Shown: positions 9,373 through 20,209 of the stretch, piece by piece
Layout: every line of letters starts with the position of its first letter
Numbering within the stretch: position 1 is the first letter of the stretch
Assembly: GCF_008369115.1 (NCBI RefSeq)
Contig: NZ_VOAZ01000002.1
Location: 682,001 to 746,000, forward strand
Source: Psychrobacter sp. ANT_WB68
GTDB taxonomy: Bacteria; Pseudomonadota; Gammaproteobacteria; Pseudomonadales; Moraxellaceae
Length of the DNA: 64,000 nucleotides
Reading direction: 5' to 3'
Program-made: the position numbers and the translations under genes
The notes under the pieces: model-generated
What the model saw: the letters and a program-made list of their open reading frames with translations, nothing else
Told to the model about the DNA's origin: nothing
The model's database searches: none

Positions 9373-11598
9373 ATGACCTCATTGAATAACAAGCAAGAGC
9401 TAACGCACGAATTTGTTGAAGACTCTAACCCAACTAATAATATCAACTTTCAAACCATTATCAATCGCCGTATGAACCGCCGCAGTATTTTAAAAGGCGG
9501 CACAGGATTAACGGCGGCGGCGTTTTTTGGTGCATTACCTTTAGTCGGTTGTAGTGACGATGATGATAGCAGCTTGCCTGTTAATCCTAGCGACGATAAC
9601 AGCGCTGCTATTCCCGCCCAAGGCGATTTAAAACGCCCCGAAACCTTAAAGTTTACAGCAGTGCCGCATTCAACGGCTGAGACGATGAGCGTAGCAGCAG
9701 GCTATAAAGCCGAGATGATATTACCACTAGGCACGCCGCTGATATCTGGCATCGAGGATTGGAAGGACAATCGTGAGCAATCCGCTGAGTCGTTTGAATG
9801 GCGTATGGGTGACAACCATGATGGTATGTGGTTCTTTGGCAAAAAGGGCAATACGTACGATGCCAAAGCCTCAGAAAACGGTCTGTTGGTGATGAACCAC
9901 GAATATGTAAACAGTAGTGAGCTTAGCCCATTTGGTTACCATGTCATCCAAGATAATAGTGCCCCGCCAATTTTCCAAAACCGTCGCCTCGCGAGCGACG
10001 TGCGCCGCGAGGTCAACTGTCATGGAGTTACTGTGGTTGAGATGAGCCGACGCGCTGACGGTATGGGTTATGAGATGGTGCCCAATTCGAAATACAATCG
10101 CCGTATCACCAGCAGTACGACTGCCCAATTAGCAGGCCCTGTTGCTGGCTCTGATTTGGTTAAGACCAAGTTTGATCCGACAGGATTTCAGACTCGCGGT
10201 ATTAATAATAACTGCGGTGCTGGATTATCACCTTGGGGCACCTATCTGACTACCGAAGAGAATTTTTTAGGCGTATTTGCCCGTGGGCAAGATGCCCCTC
10301 AATTGAGTGCTGCACATAACTACGGTCGCGAGCGCTACGGGGCAACGGAGAATTTCCCTGGCTTTGAATATCTGTGGCATACACCTGACGCCAAAGATGC
10401 TGCCATCCCCGACGAGTTTTCACGTTGGGATATAACAGCCGTCGGTGCGAGTGCTGCCGATGACTACCGTCATGCCTTTAATACCTTTGGTTATATCACC
10501 GAAATCGACCCTTTTAACCAACACTCTGTACCTCAAAAACGTACCGCACTAGGGCGTTTTGCCCATGAAAATTGTGCCTATGCACCTGTTGAGCAAGGCA
10601 AACCTGTGGTCTTTTATATGGGCGATGATGCCCGCGGCGAATATATTTATAAGTTCGTCTCCAAAGCCACGTGGTCAAATGCGGATATCGGTGGCGGCTT
10701 AAAAGCGGGTGATAAATATATGAATGAGGGCACACTATATGTCGCGATATTCCATGAAAATGGTCGCGGTGAGTGGAAAGCACTGATCCATGGTCAAAAC
10801 GGACTGGATACCTCTAATAGTATATTGCCGTTTCATGGACAAGATGAAGTGCTGGTTTTCGCCCGTGCCGCTGCCGATGTAGTCGGGGCAACCAAGATGG
10901 ATCGACCCGAATGGGTGTCGGTCAGCCCCATAACTGGTGAGGTATATGTGACCTTGACCAATAATAAGTATCGCGGCGTAAGTGATGATCAACCGCTTTC
11001 AGCGTCCAACCCACGCAGCTATCAAGTCGGCGGCAAGGCGGCTGGTAATGATAATGGTCATATAATTCGCTGGGCAGAAACAGGCGGCGATCATGCGGCA
11101 ACAAGTTTTGAATGGGATATTTATTTGTTTGCCTCGCCAAGTGATTTGTCAGCAGAGAACTTATCGCAGCTAAATGACAACAACGATTTATCATCGCCAG
11201 ACGGACTGTATTTTGATCCACGTGGGGTGTTGTGGATTCAGACAGATGATGGTGCTTATACGGATACCAGTAGTTGTATGCTATTAGCAGCACTACCGGG
11301 CAAAGTCAGCGATGGCACCCTTAAAACCACTTCGGCAGGGCAACAAACCCGAGTCGGCATGCCTGCCAGTAATGACAATATCAAACGCTTTTTCGTCGGT
11401 CCTGAGGGCTGTGAGGTGACTGGTATTACGATGACGCCAGATTTCAAAACGTTGTTTATCAACATTCAGCATCCAGGCAATAGCTGGGGCGCCGTCGCCG
11501 GCGGCAGTACTCCGCGCTCAGCGACGGTCATGATTACGCGAGAAGATGGCGATGTTATATTGGCTGAGTCCTTTGATGATACTATTAGTAGCACTTAA
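9373..11598 (+). CDS. PhoX-family (DUF839) exported protein, 741 aa
   Basis: The N-terminus has a twin-arginine motif, NRRMNRRSILKGG near residues 31-43, then a hydrophobic stretch ending in a lipobox-like PLVGC, so Tat export with lipid anchoring is likely. The body is a large beta-propeller of the PhoX/DUF839 type, seen in segments such as GLLVMNHEYVNSSE, NCGAGLSPWGTYLTTEEN, RFAHENCAYAP and SPDGLYFDPRGVLWIQTDDG. PhoX proteins are calcium/iron-dependent periplasmic alkaline phosphatases, but many family members have untested activity. Monocistronic, with a 195-base leader. Confidence 0.82.
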   Translation: MTSLNNKQELTHEFVEDSNPTNNINFQTIINRRMNRRSILKGGTGLTAAAFFGALPLVGCSDDDDSSLPVNPSDDNSAAIPAQGDLKRPETLKFTAVPHSTAETMSVAAGYKAEMILPLGTPLISGIEDWKDNREQSAESFEWRMGDNHDGMWFFGKKGNTYDAKASENGLLVMNHEYVNSSELSPFGYHVIQDNSAPPIFQNRRLASDVRREVNCHGVTVVEMSRRADGMGYEMVPNSKYNRRITSSTTAQLAGPVAGSDLVKTKFDPTGFQTRGINNNCGAGLSPWGTYLTTEENFLGVFARGQDAPQLSAAHNYGRERYGATENFPGFEYLWHTPDAKDAAIPDEFSRWDITAVGASAADDYRHAFNTFGYITEIDPFNQHSVPQKRTALGRFAHENCAYAPVEQGKPVVFYMGDDARGEYIYKFVSKATWSNADIGGGLKAGDKYMNEGTLYVAIFHENGRGEWKALIHGQNGLDTSNSILPFHGQDEVLVFARAAADVVGATKMDRPEWVSVSPITGEVYVTLTNNKYRGVSDDQPLSASNPRSYQVGGKAAGNDNGHIIRWAETGGDHAATSFEWDIYLFASPSDLSAENLSQLNDNNDLSSPDGLYFDPRGVLWIQTDDGAYTDTSSCMLLAALPGKVSDGTLKTTSAGQQTRVGMPASNDNIKRFFVGPEGCEVTGITMTPDFKTLFINIQHPGNSWGAVAGGSTPRSATVMITREDGDVILAESFDDTISST

Positions 11599-11639
11599 AA
11601 CTACTAGCACTTAATAATCTTCCTAATCGTTAACGAAAA

Positions 11640-11701
11640 AACCAATATGCTTGATGTTCTTTTCTGCGTTTATAGAGAATAAGGATGCAAGTATATTGGT
11701 T
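11640..11701. repeat. Long inverted repeat between convergent genes
   Basis: AACCAATATGCTTG at 11640-11653 pairs with CAAGTATATTGGTT at 11688-11701 (14 positions, one G-T wobble) across a 34-base loop. It lies between the PhoX-type gene and the end of hutI. It may act as a bidirectional transcript end, although no long T tract follows immediately. Confidence 0.45.
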
Positions 11702-11758
11702 ATTGTGTTTTTAAACGACACTTTTAAGAAGAGGTTGTGCGTTCAGTTATTACTTTGC

Positions 11759-13105
11759 TTAGGTATTCCATTGCCCTTGAACCATAATACCTGCGATAGG
11801 ATTTAATCCCATTTGATAAGCAAGATCAGCAGGGCGGCTGATATCCCAAAGCGCCAAATCAGCATCGTAACCCACTTCTATTTTGCCTTTTTTGGCTAGA
11901 CCTAACGCTTGTGCCGCATGAACGGTTGCCCCAGCCAATACTTCTTCAGGGGTTAAATAAAATAGTGTACAGCCCATATTCATTGCTAATAATAGCGACG
12001 TGAGCGGTGAAGTGCCAGGATTACAGTCGGTTGAAATAGCAATGGAAACTTGATGTTTACGTAACTCTTCAATCGGTGGTAGTTTGGTATCACGTAGTGT
12101 ATAAAACGCGCCCGGTAATAGCACGGCAATGGTGTTGCTCGCTGCCATTTTTTTAATGTCGTCTTCTACTAAATGCTCAAGATGGTCGCTTGACAATCCT
12201 TTATATTCTGCTACCAGAGCACTAGCGCCTATATTTGACAGCTGCTCAGAATGCAACTTAACTGGCAAGTCTAACGAGCGAGCCACTTCAAAGACGCGCT
12301 TAATCTGCTCAGCAGTAAAGGCGATGTTTTCACAAAAGCCATCGACCGCATCGACCAAACCTTCAGCATACAAAATTGGTAACCACTGGCAAACTTGCTC
12401 TATATAATCATCCGAGTGGTCCTGCATGTGAGACTTGTATTCAGGTGGTAGGGCATGGGCAGCTAAATAAGTGGTACTAACATGGATGTTATGCTTTTTA
12501 CCAAGCTTACGCGCGACTGTTAGCATTTTGCGTTCAGTTTCTAGGTCTAGTCCATAACCAGATTTTATTTCGACACTGGTAACGCCTTCTTTAATGAGCG
12601 CGAGCAGACGTTTTTCACTTTGGAAAAATAGTTCTTCTTCATTAGCTGCGCGGGTAGAGCTAACCGTTGAGATAATGCCACCACCCTGTGCAGCGATATC
12701 TTGGTAACTGGCGCCGTGCAGTCGTGCTTCGAACTCATTGCTACGGTTGCCAGCATAAACGATATGGGTGTGGCAGTCGATGAGCCCGGGCGTTATCCAG
12801 TTGCCATCAACGTCTTTGATTTGATTGTTTTTATAATGGCTCAGATGCGGCGTTATTTGTGTATGCGTGCCAACCCATGCAATTTTACCGTCTTTGATAC
12901 CGATAGCGGCGTTTTCTAACTGACCATAAGGTGTGCTTTTATTTTGACCATTATTTTGATTGGCGCTATAAATATCAAACCCGTATTGCGCTGAAAAGGT
13001 AGCGAGATTGGCATTAATAATGATGTGGTCAAACGATGTCATGCTATCCATAACGTCTGTAGTATTGATAGAGTCATCAAATATCTGTTCGCTAGAGTTA
13101 TTCAT
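11759..13105 (-). CDS. hutI: Imidazolonepropionase HutI, 448 aa
   Basis: Third enzyme of histidine degradation: hydrolyses 4-imidazolone-5-propanoate to N-formimino-glutamate in the cytoplasm. The amidohydrolase metal motif [12 protein letters not shown] lies near residue 113; a conserved [15 protein letters not shown] segment and LHSEQLSN (second metal His) follow; [10 protein letters not shown] carries the catalytic Asp. About 30 residues longer at the N-terminus than most HutI proteins. Last gene of the hut operon, 24 bases after hutG. Confidence 0.95.
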   Translation of the reverse strand: MNNSSEQIFDDSINTTDVMDSMTSFDHIIINANLATFSAQYGFDIYSANQNNGQNKSTPYGQLENAAIGIKDGKIAWVGTHTQITPHLSHYKNNQIKDVDGNWITPGLIDCHTHIVYAGNRSNEFEARLHGASYQDIAAQGGGIISTVSSTRAANEEELFFQSEKRLLALIKEGVTSVEIKSGYGLDLETERKMLTVARKLGKKHNIHVSTTYLAAHALPPEYKSHMQDHSDDYIEQVCQWLPILYAEGLVDAVDGFCENIAFTAEQIKRVFEVARSLDLPVKLHSEQLSNIGASALVAEYKGLSSDHLEHLVEDDIKKMAASNTIAVLLPGAFYTLRDTKLPPIEELRKHQVSIAISTDCNPGTSPLTSLLLAMNMGCTLFYLTPEEVLAGATVHAAQALGLAKKGKIEVGYDADLALWDISRPADLAYQMGLNPIAGIMVQGQWNT

Positions 13106-13129
13106 AATGTGCTCCTGCTTATTTTGAAG

Positions 13130-14206
13130 CTAGTGCGTTTCGGTGATAAGTAAATGCTGCTCTATAATAGTCGCCAAGAGACGAGCGGCGACTTTACAGC
13201 TGCGTTGATCAATATCAAAGGTAGGATTAATCTCAGCGATATCGGCTATTTTTACTTTGTTTGATGCCATGATAAGTTTGACAGCGCGCTCAACGAAACT
13301 GAACTCAATACCATAGGCCGCTGGCGCGCTGACACCGGGTACGATACTTGATGGCAAGCAATCCATATCAATCGTTAAATAAATAATATCAACGCTTTCG
13401 ATAAAACCTGTTATTTGAGCTGCAATTTTTTTCCATTTCTTATTGGTACAGTCTTCATCACTGATGATATGCACGCCTAATTGCTCAGCACGATCAAAGA
13501 GAGCGGCAGTGTTGGAAAAACGACTGACGCCGATACAGCAATAGTGAAAGGGCTGACCATGTTCATCAAGATGCTCGGCAATTTGTCGGAATGGTGTGCC
13601 AGACGTTGCGACATCAGACTGACGAATATCAAGATGTGCATCAAAGTTGATAATGCCGATACGCGGCGTCGCGTCTTTATGGGTTGTGAGATCTGTTTGC
13701 GGTAGAGCTTGCCACAATCCTAAAAAGCTACCATAAGCGATGGCATGACCACCGCCAAGACCGATGGGCAAACCGCCTTGTTTGATAATCTGACTCACTG
13801 TATTGGCGTATGTTATCTGTGCTTGTTCTAGCATGTTGGCAGCAAAATCATCATGATCGTGGCAATGAATATCGCCAGCGTCACCCAGTAAGGTTGGCAG
13901 TTGATTATCAAAGCGCTGCTGTAGCTCCGCGATGACGGGCAGCGTAGCAAACGCCTGACGAATCAATGGCGGAGCAGCTCTTGCACCCACGCGTCCTTGA
14001 TTGCGCCTGACACCTTGGTCACAAGCGAAACCGACCAGCCCAATACGCTGCTGCATATAAGGCTGAGCCAACTGATACCAGTAGCAGGCGCGTGCTGTCT
14101 CAAACGGCTCTGCACGTCCTGTCCATCGACTCATATCAGCACCTGTTTGGCTAACGGTTGCTGTATCGGTTATGGTACTCGTTGCTGTGTTGGTTAATGA
14201 TGCCAT
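13130..14206 (-). CDS. hutG: Formimidoylglutamase HutG, 358 aa
   Basis: Arginase-fold enzyme that converts N-formimino-glutamate to glutamate and formamide, the one-step end of the pathway. Manganese-binding motifs can be seen: GGGHAIAYGS, NFDAHLDIR and LTIDMDCLPSS. A Thr-rich N-terminal extension of about 24 residues precedes MSRWTGRAEPFE, which resembles the usual start; ATG at 14134 is therefore a possible alternative. Located between hutH and hutI in the same orientation. Confidence 0.93.
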   Translation of the reverse strand: MASLTNTATSTITDTATVSQTGADMSRWTGRAEPFETARACYWYQLAQPYMQQRIGLVGFACDQGVRRNQGRVGARAAPPLIRQAFATLPVIAELQQRFDNQLPTLLGDAGDIHCHDHDDFAANMLEQAQITYANTVSQIIKQGGLPIGLGGGHAIAYGSFLGLWQALPQTDLTTHKDATPRIGIINFDAHLDIRQSDVATSGTPFRQIAEHLDEHGQPFHYCCIGVSRFSNTAALFDRAEQLGVHIISDEDCTNKKWKKIAAQITGFIESVDIIYLTIDMDCLPSSIVPGVSAPAAYGIEFSFVERAVKLIMASNKVKIADIAEINPTFDIDQRSCKVAARLLATIIEQHLLITETH

Positions 14207-14262
14207 CGTCAGCTTCCTTGTTTCATTCGCCTTTATACTATTAGATTTTATTGTAAAGGCTG

Positions 14263-15825
14263 TTATTTAGAATCATACCAATTACTACGCAATGACTGCC
14301 AATGCTCAGCAAGCGTGCCAGCTAATACTAACTGCTTTGCTGCTTCAATATCAGGGGCTAGGTAACGGTCTTTATCATAAAAAGTTACTTGTTCACGCAA
14401 TTTCTGATGCGCAACAGTCAACGGCTCTGAGGTCTCTAATCCGCGATGGAAGTCGATACCTTGACCGGCAGCCAAGAGCTCAATACCAATAATGGTGGCG
14501 GTATTTTGTGCCATCTCGTATAGGCGTCGTGCGCAATACGTTGCCATCGACACATGGTCTTCTTGGTTGGCAGAAGTTGGGATGCTATCGACACTACCGG
14601 GATGGGCGATAGATTTATTCTCTGAGGCAAGCGCTGCTGCTGTGACATGAGCAATCATAAAGCCTGAATTTAACCCTGCATTGTCAACTAAAAATGGTGG
14701 TAAGCCACCTGATAACGTAGCATCGATTAACAAAGCGATACGGCGCTCAGACATGGAACCAATCTCAGCAATGGCCAAGGCTAAAATATCGGCAGCAAAG
14801 GCAACTGGCTCAGCATGAAAGTTACCGCCTGAGATAGCAACAGGACCATCTTCATTGTTAAAGATAAGAGGGTTGTCCGTGACGGCATTAGATTCAATCA
14901 ATAACGTCTTTCCTGCTTGATTAATAATATCAAGGCAAGCACCCATCACTTGTGGCTGACAACGCAGGCAGTAAGGATCTTGTACTCTATCATCTTGCTC
15001 GCCATCATGGGAGGCGCGAATGGCACTGCCTTTGATTAGTTGACGATGTGCTTTGGCGATTTCGATTTGACCATGATGACCACGTACTTCGTGAATACGC
15101 GCATCAAATGGCGCATCTGAGCCTTTCGCGGCATCGATAGACAGTGAACCGACGATGGTTGCCGTTTCAAGCAAATCACGTGCTAAGAAATAACCACGCA
15201 ATGCTAGCGCGGTTGATACCTGGGTACCATTAATAAGAGCAAGACCTTCTTTTGCCGCTAGAGTAATAGGCTCAAGACCATGCTGCGCTAGCGCATCAGC
15301 GGCCAGTACTTTTTTACCCTCAACATAAACATGACCTTCGCCCATCATAGCCAGTGTCATATGCGATAAAGGTGCGAGGTCACCAGAGGCACCTACTGAG
15401 CCTTTGGCAGGAATATTTGGGGTAATTTGATTATTAATTAGGCCAAGCAAGCTATCAACGACCTCGCGACGTACGCCAGAGAAGCCTTGAGCCAAACTGG
15501 CAACTTTCATGACCATAATCAATCGAACCACGTTGGCGGGTAATGCTTCACCAGTACCAACCGAATGAGAGACGATAAGGTTACGCTGTAGTAATTCTAA
15601 TTGATCATCGCTGATACGAGTTTTTGCCAATAGACCAAAACCGGTATTGATACCATAGGCGCTCTTATCGCGCGCAATGATGGTGCGTACATCTTCGTGT
15701 GAGGCATCTATCGCTTCATAAGCGCTGTCAGGTAGCGTCAATACAACAGGTCGCTCGTAAATATCGCGCAGCATTTCAAAGCTTAATTGACGTGGCTGTA
15801 GTATTATTTTTTTGATATCAGTCAT
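14263..15825 (-). CDS. hutH: Histidine ammonia-lyase HutH, 520 aa
   Basis: First enzyme of histidine catabolism, producing urocanate and ammonia. The self-forming MIO cofactor tripeptide Ala-Ser-Gly is present in [15 protein letters not shown] near residue 145. Further family motifs include [14 protein letters not shown] near 58, and the C-terminal [20 protein letters not shown]. Length is normal. Its ATG is 85 bases after the permease gene, and that gap contains a palindrome that could be a secondary operator. Confidence 0.96.
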   Translation of the reverse strand: MTDIKKIILQPRQLSFEMLRDIYERPVVLTLPDSAYEAIDASHEDVRTIIARDKSAYGINTGFGLLAKTRISDDQLELLQRNLIVSHSVGTGEALPANVVRLIMVMKVASLAQGFSGVRREVVDSLLGLINNQITPNIPAKGSVGASGDLAPLSHMTLAMMGEGHVYVEGKKVLAADALAQHGLEPITLAAKEGLALINGTQVSTALALRGYFLARDLLETATIVGSLSIDAAKGSDAPFDARIHEVRGHHGQIEIAKAHRQLIKGSAIRASHDGEQDDRVQDPYCLRCQPQVMGACLDIINQAGKTLLIESNAVTDNPLIFNNEDGPVAISGGNFHAEPVAFAADILALAIAEIGSMSERRIALLIDATLSGGLPPFLVDNAGLNSGFMIAHVTAAALASENKSIAHPGSVDSIPTSANQEDHVSMATYCARRLYEMAQNTATIIGIELLAAGQGIDFHRGLETSEPLTVAHQKLREQVTFYDKDRYLAPDIEAAKQLVLAGTLAEHWQSLRSNWYDSK

Positions 15826-15869
15826 AAGGGTAATCCTAACTTTAGGTGCTATATTAATTATATTATTGG

Positions 15870-15892
15870 TTGTCTACACACTATATATAGTG
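15870..15892. promoter_or_regulatory. Possible secondary HutC site / palindrome upstream of hutH
   Basis: TTGTCTACACAC at 15870-15881 matches the main hut palindrome TTGTATATACAA at 9 of 12 positions. It overlaps the perfect 14-bp palindrome CACTATATATAGTG at 15879-15892. The position directly before hutH suggests an internal promoter or operator. No footprint is implied. Confidence 0.35.
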
Positions 15893-15909
15893 ATGTTATT
15901 TGAGTTTTC

Positions 15910-17301
15910 TTAACTTATCCAGCCAAGAGACATCGCCAAATGTCCAAAAGCTGCTGCTAACAAGATACTAAGTGCCACACGCTGGAACCAAACGATGACC
16001 ATTTTGCCAACAGAGATGGGAATTTCGGTCGCCAGTACACAAGGAATCATGGCAGAAAAGAACAGCACGCTACTAATAGAGATGACGCCGGCGACATAAC
16101 GGGTCAACATATCCGCTTCACTGAGCAATAAGGCGGGCAAGAACATCTCAGCCAGTCCTGCTGACATACCTTTGGCAGCGACGAGTGGCTCTGGCAAACC
16201 GCCTAACCATGTAAATGGGTATAGTAGCAACCCTAGAGCGTCAAATACCGGCGTGTACTTGGCTAATAATAGTCCAGTGAGTCCAACGGCTATGATAGAA
16301 GGCACAATAGCCGCTGCCATGGTCAAACCATCACGAAAATTAGACCATAGAATTTGTTTGAAATCCGATGCACGGCGTGAGGTAGATAAACCCAGCTCAT
16401 ACGCCGCTTTTAGACGCGTGCCTCTTTTGTAGTCTAAATTTGGACGGTCCAGCTCATTATCAAACCGGCTAATCGGTGGAATACGGGCAGTAATAGCGGT
16501 GACAATAAAAGTAATCACCAACGTTGACCAAAAAAACAGATTCCAAAATTCCATCAGCCCCAGTGTTTTGGCAACAATTACCATAAATGCTGCCGATACT
16601 GTAGAGAAGCCAGTAGCGATAATGATAGCTTCACGCGCAGAATACTGCTTTTGTAGATAAACGCGATTGGTAATTAACAGTCCAATCGAATAACTACCAA
16701 CGAAAGAAGCAACCGCATCAATGGCTGATGCGCCAGGTGTTCTCCAGATAGGCTTCATAATCGGTTGCATCAGCACACCAACCATCTCAAGCAAGCCAAA
16801 ACCTACTAAAAATGCCAGAATCAACGCCCCAAGCGGGACAATCATGCCAACCGGTAGCGCCAGTTTTTCAAACAGAAACGGCAGCATATCCTTTTCCATC
16901 ATAAAGGCGGGCGCGTTACCGCTGATATACATCACGGCTAATACCAGTCCCAGCACTTTAAAAACGGTTAGGATTTTATGGGTGATATTTTTGCGCCATG
17001 AGCCATCGATAAATGGCTTACTTACACCAAATATCATCAGCATAAACAGTAAGATAACAGATAAAGTATGTTGCTGATTGACCAGATAAGTTGCGCCGTG
17101 ATCGAACAAAATTGTGCTCTTCTCACCAATGGTAAAAGGAACAAAAAACATCACCAGACCAATGGCACTAAATACAATAAGCTGTATCAGCGCCATAGGC
17201 TTTGATAGCAACTTTTCAGGCGGCGTCATATCAGATGTTGGAATGCCTAGTAGTAGGTCAGGTACTGGACTAGCTGGTGGCATAAGATCTTGGTTAGACA
17301 T
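15910..17301 (-). CDS. YjiH-type membrane protein with nucleoside-recognition (gate) domains, candidate hut permease, 463 aa
   Basis: Polytopic inner-membrane protein with about 10-11 hydrophobic helices. It resembles YjiH-family proteins with two gate/nucleoside-recognition segments (for example GFSTVSAAFMVIVAKTLGLM and SAGLAEMFLPALLLSEADML). The family has no firmly established substrate. Being between hutU and hutH, 70-85 bases from each, it is the obvious candidate for histidine or urocanate uptake here; no other transporter is in the operon. That role is inferred from context. Confidence 0.8.
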   Translation of the reverse strand: MSNQDLMPPASPVPDLLLGIPTSDMTPPEKLLSKPMALIQLIVFSAIGLVMFFVPFTIGEKSTILFDHGATYLVNQQHTLSVILLFMLMIFGVSKPFIDGSWRKNITHKILTVFKVLGLVLAVMYISGNAPAFMMEKDMLPFLFEKLALPVGMIVPLGALILAFLVGFGLLEMVGVLMQPIMKPIWRTPGASAIDAVASFVGSYSIGLLITNRVYLQKQYSAREAIIIATGFSTVSAAFMVIVAKTLGLMEFWNLFFWSTLVITFIVTAITARIPPISRFDNELDRPNLDYKRGTRLKAAYELGLSTSRRASDFKQILWSNFRDGLTMAAAIVPSIIAVGLTGLLLAKYTPVFDALGLLLYPFTWLGGLPEPLVAAKGMSAGLAEMFLPALLLSEADMLTRYVAGVISISSVLFFSAMIPCVLATEIPISVGKMVIVWFQRVALSILLAAAFGHLAMSLGWIS

Positions 17302-17370
17302 ATTATCATCCTTGATAAAGTATTGATGATGTCCTTATGTCGATTGATATCGTGTAAGGACAAGGGCAAG

Positions 17371-19089
17371 TTATTTAATCATCGGTAGCTTTAAGCCATA
17401 ATCTTTGGCAGTTTTAATCGCTAGCTCGTAGCCTGCATCTGCATGACGCATAACGCCAGAACCACAATCATTGACTAATACTCGTGCCAAGCGTTTGGCT
17501 GCCGCATCAGTACCATCAGCGACGATGACCATGCCTGAGTGCTGTGAGTACCCCATACCTACGCCACCGCCATGATGCAATGATACCCAAGTGGCACCGC
17601 CTGCGACATTTAGCATACCGTTCAATAATGCCCAATCTGACACCGCATCTGAGCCATCTTTCATACTTTCTGTTTCGCGGTTTGGGCTGGCAACAGAACC
17701 GGTATCCAAGTGGTCACGACCGATGACAATAGGACCTTTAAGCTCGCCATTTTTGACCATCTCATTAAAAGCAAGACCTGCTTTATCACGCTCACCAAGA
17801 CCTAACCAGCAGATACGTGCCGGTAGACCTTGGAACTGAATGCGCTCTTTTGCCATATCAAGCCAGCGATGAATGTGCTGGTTTTCAGGGAAAAGCTCTT
17901 TAATCTTTTGATCGGTTTTGTAGATATCTTCTGGATCCCCTGATAATGCGACCCAGCGAAAGGGACCTTTACCTTGGCAAAACAGTGGACGAATATAAGC
18001 AGGGACAAAACCCGGAAAGTTAAAAGCATCTTTAACCCCTTCATCAAAAGCAACTTGACGAATGTTATTGCCATAATCGGTTGTTGGGATACCCATGGCT
18101 TGTAGATCTAGCATCGCCTGTACGTGTACGGCACAAGACTGAGCAGCGGCTTTGGTTAAGGCAGCGTGTTGCTCTGGGTCTTCTTGTGCGGCTTTCCATG
18201 CTTCAACCGTCCAGCCACTTGGTAGATAGCCGTTAATCAAATCATGTGCTGAGGTTTGGTCAGTGACCAAATTGGGTTTGATTTCACCTGCATTGGCGCG
18301 CTTGACCATCTCGGGCAAGATATCGGCGGCATTGCCAAGTAGGGCGATAGAAACCGCTTCACCAGCTGCGGTATGTTGCTTGATGAGTTCATAAGCATGG
18401 TCTAAATCATCAGCTTGTTTATCGACGTAGCCGGTACGCAAGCGGAAATCAATACTAGATTGCTGACATTCTATGTTTAAAGAGGTCGCGCCGGCAAAGG
18501 TAGCCGCTAGTGGCTGCGCGCCACCCATACCACCAAGACCAGCAGTCAAAATCCAACGTCCTGCCCAGCTGCCATCATAATGCTGACGACCGGCTTCAAC
18601 GAAGGTTTCATAAGTCCCTTGAACGATTCCTTGGGTACCGATATAGATCCAACTACCCGCAGTCATTTGGCCATACATAAATAAGTCTTTACGATCTAGC
18701 TCATTGAAATGCTCCCACGTTGCCCAGCGCGGTACAAGGTTAGAGTTGGCAATCAATACGCGCGGCGCATTTTCATGAGTTTGAAAGACGCCAACAGGCT
18801 TACCAGATTGCACTAACAATGTCTCATCGTCTTCTAATTCTTTGAGTGACTCTAGGATTTGATCATAGCTTTCCCAGTTACGGGCTGCGCGTCCAATCCC
18901 ACCATAGACGACCAAGCTTTTTGGGTTTTCAGCCACATCAGGATGCAGGTTGTTCTGCAGCATGCGATAAGGGGCTTCGGTCAGCCAGCTTTTACAATGT
19001 AGTGTGCTGCCAGTTGGCGCGGCGATATTGCGACTCTCATCACGGCGAGTATATGCAGGGGTTTTGTTCAATCCATTATCAGTAGTCAT
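17371..19089 (-). CDS. hutU: Urocanate hydratase HutU, 572 aa
   Basis: NAD-dependent conversion of urocanate to imidazolonepropionate. Family motifs are clear: [15 protein letters not shown] near residue 60, [38 protein letters not shown], and [13 protein letters not shown]; the catalytic Cys is in the [13 protein letters not shown]-flanking region. The frame is open to 19185, but that start would give 32 odd residues. ATG 19089 has AAGG eight bases upstream; ATG 19095 is an alternative. First gene of the hut operon. Confidence 0.95.
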   Translation of the reverse strand: MTTDNGLNKTPAYTRRDESRNIAAPTGSTLHCKSWLTEAPYRMLQNNLHPDVAENPKSLVVYGGIGRAARNWESYDQILESLKELEDDETLLVQSGKPVGVFQTHENAPRVLIANSNLVPRWATWEHFNELDRKDLFMYGQMTAGSWIYIGTQGIVQGTYETFVEAGRQHYDGSWAGRWILTAGLGGMGGAQPLAATFAGATSLNIECQQSSIDFRLRTGYVDKQADDLDHAYELIKQHTAAGEAVSIALLGNAADILPEMVKRANAGEIKPNLVTDQTSAHDLINGYLPSGWTVEAWKAAQEDPEQHAALTKAAAQSCAVHVQAMLDLQAMGIPTTDYGNNIRQVAFDEGVKDAFNFPGFVPAYIRPLFCQGKGPFRWVALSGDPEDIYKTDQKIKELFPENQHIHRWLDMAKERIQFQGLPARICWLGLGERDKAGLAFNEMVKNGELKGPIVIGRDHLDTGSVASPNRETESMKDGSDAVSDWALLNGMLNVAGGATWVSLHHGGGVGMGYSQHSGMVIVADGTDAAAKRLARVLVNDCGSGVMRHADAGYELAIKTAKDYGLKLPMIK

Positions 19090-19165
19090 GCTCATATCCT
19101 TTTGATTATCTGTACAGCTTGCTAATGTTATGTTGTTGGTAGTATTATTTGGTGTAAACAATAAG

Positions 19166-19177
19166 TTGTATATACAA
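19166..19177. promoter_or_regulatory. HutC operator candidate
   Basis: TTGTATATACAA is a perfect 12-bp palindrome between divergent hutU and hutC, about 77 bases before the hutU start. Its form agrees with GntR/HutC-type operators (TTGTAT-n-TACAA type) known from other hut operons. It could let HutC control both promoters. Confidence 0.65.
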
Positions 19178-19343
19178 ATTATCAAAGATTATTTTTTCAT
19201 GCAAGCATTTTTTTATAAGTCGTCGAATTATTTATGCGGTTGATGGGTTGAAAAGGCTATCTCATGGTGATTATGATAATGGTCGTGATATTATGTCAGC
19301 ACTTTTATAGTTGCATAGTTGAAATAGACAGTTGAAGACAAGC

Positions 19344-20117
19344 ATGACAAAGGTGAAGCGTGACATGACAAAAGCAATTCCAGCATATCAGCGGATTAAA
19401 AACGCAATACTGGACAATATTCATTCGGGTAAATGGCAGGCGGGTAATGCGATTTCTACAGAAATGGCGTTGGCAGAAGAGTTTGGCGTCTCTCGTATGA
19501 CGGTCAACCGGGCTTTAAAGGAATTGAGTGAAGAGCGGGTATTAGAACGCCGGCAAGGGTCGGGGACGTTTGTCGCCCAGCAGCAGTTTAATCATACTTT
19601 TGTGGAAGTGCGTAATATCGCTCAAGATTTAAAATCGGCCAATCGTGATTATCAGGCACATGTTGTGAGCAAGCGTGCTATTACTGCGAGTATGTTAGAT
19701 GATGAAATGTGTGGTAAGTTTGATCTTGATACAGCAGTAGTATCCTCTGATTCAGAGGATACTCATAGCAATGAAATAGCTGTGTTATACGAAGTAAAAA
19801 TCGTTCATTTTGCTGATGGTCAGCCGATACAGTTTGAAGAGCGCTGGGTAGATGCGAAAAAAGTACCACAATTTCTCGAGCAAGATTTTAGCGTGGTCAA
19901 TACCAGCGATTACCTCATTGCCAAAAGCCCACTAGAGCGCGGTAGCTATACCATTCGCGCAGTGGCAGCACCTGATGAAATTGCAAATGCGTTGCAGGTT
20001 GCACCGCAGTCACCAACGCTAGTACTGCGCCGTCAGACGTATTCAGCAGGACGGGTACTGACCTTTGTGAAGATGTGGCATGCAGGGGATCGTTATCAGT
20101 TTACAGGGGAGTTGTAG
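19344..20117 (+). CDS. hutC: Histidine utilization repressor HutC, GntR family, about 257 aa
   Basis: The N-terminal winged helix of the GntR family is clear: YQRIKNAILDNIHSGKWQAG, ALAEEFGVSRMTVNRALKEL, and RRQGSGTFVA. The C-terminal UTRA ligand domain includes FEERWVDAKKVPQFLEQDF. HutC binds urocanate and represses hut genes. Candidate starts are TTG 19332, ATG 19344 and ATG 19365; the last has AAGGTGAAG about six bases upstream and may be the true start. Divergent from hutU. Confidence 0.9.
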   Translation: MTKVKRDMTKAIPAYQRIKNAILDNIHSGKWQAGNAISTEMALAEEFGVSRMTVNRALKELSEERVLERRQGSGTFVAQQQFNHTFVEVRNIAQDLKSANRDYQAHVVSKRAITASMLDDEMCGKFDLDTAVVSSDSEDTHSNEIAVLYEVKIVHFADGQPIQFEERWVDAKKVPQFLEQDFSVVNTSDYLIAKSPLERGSYTIRAVAAPDEIANALQVAPQSPTLVLRRQTYSAGRVLTFVKMWHAGDRYQFTGEL

Positions 20118-20209
20118 CCTTAATTTTCATTGCTATAGCTGCCAATTTCTTTAGTTTAACATTAAGTTTATATTTGACGACTATATTTACGGACAAGATA
20201 GCGGTCATC

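Noticed and set aside
10922-11293. Minus-strand frame of 123 codons inside the PhoX-type gene
   Set aside because: Composition (many His, Tyr, Leu) and position mark it as an antisense shadow of a strong coding frame; no ribosome site.
17371-19185. Longest possible HutU start at 19185
   Set aside because: The extra 32 residues match nothing in the family, and the frame upstream overlaps the HutC palindrome; the start with a good ribosome site is 19089.
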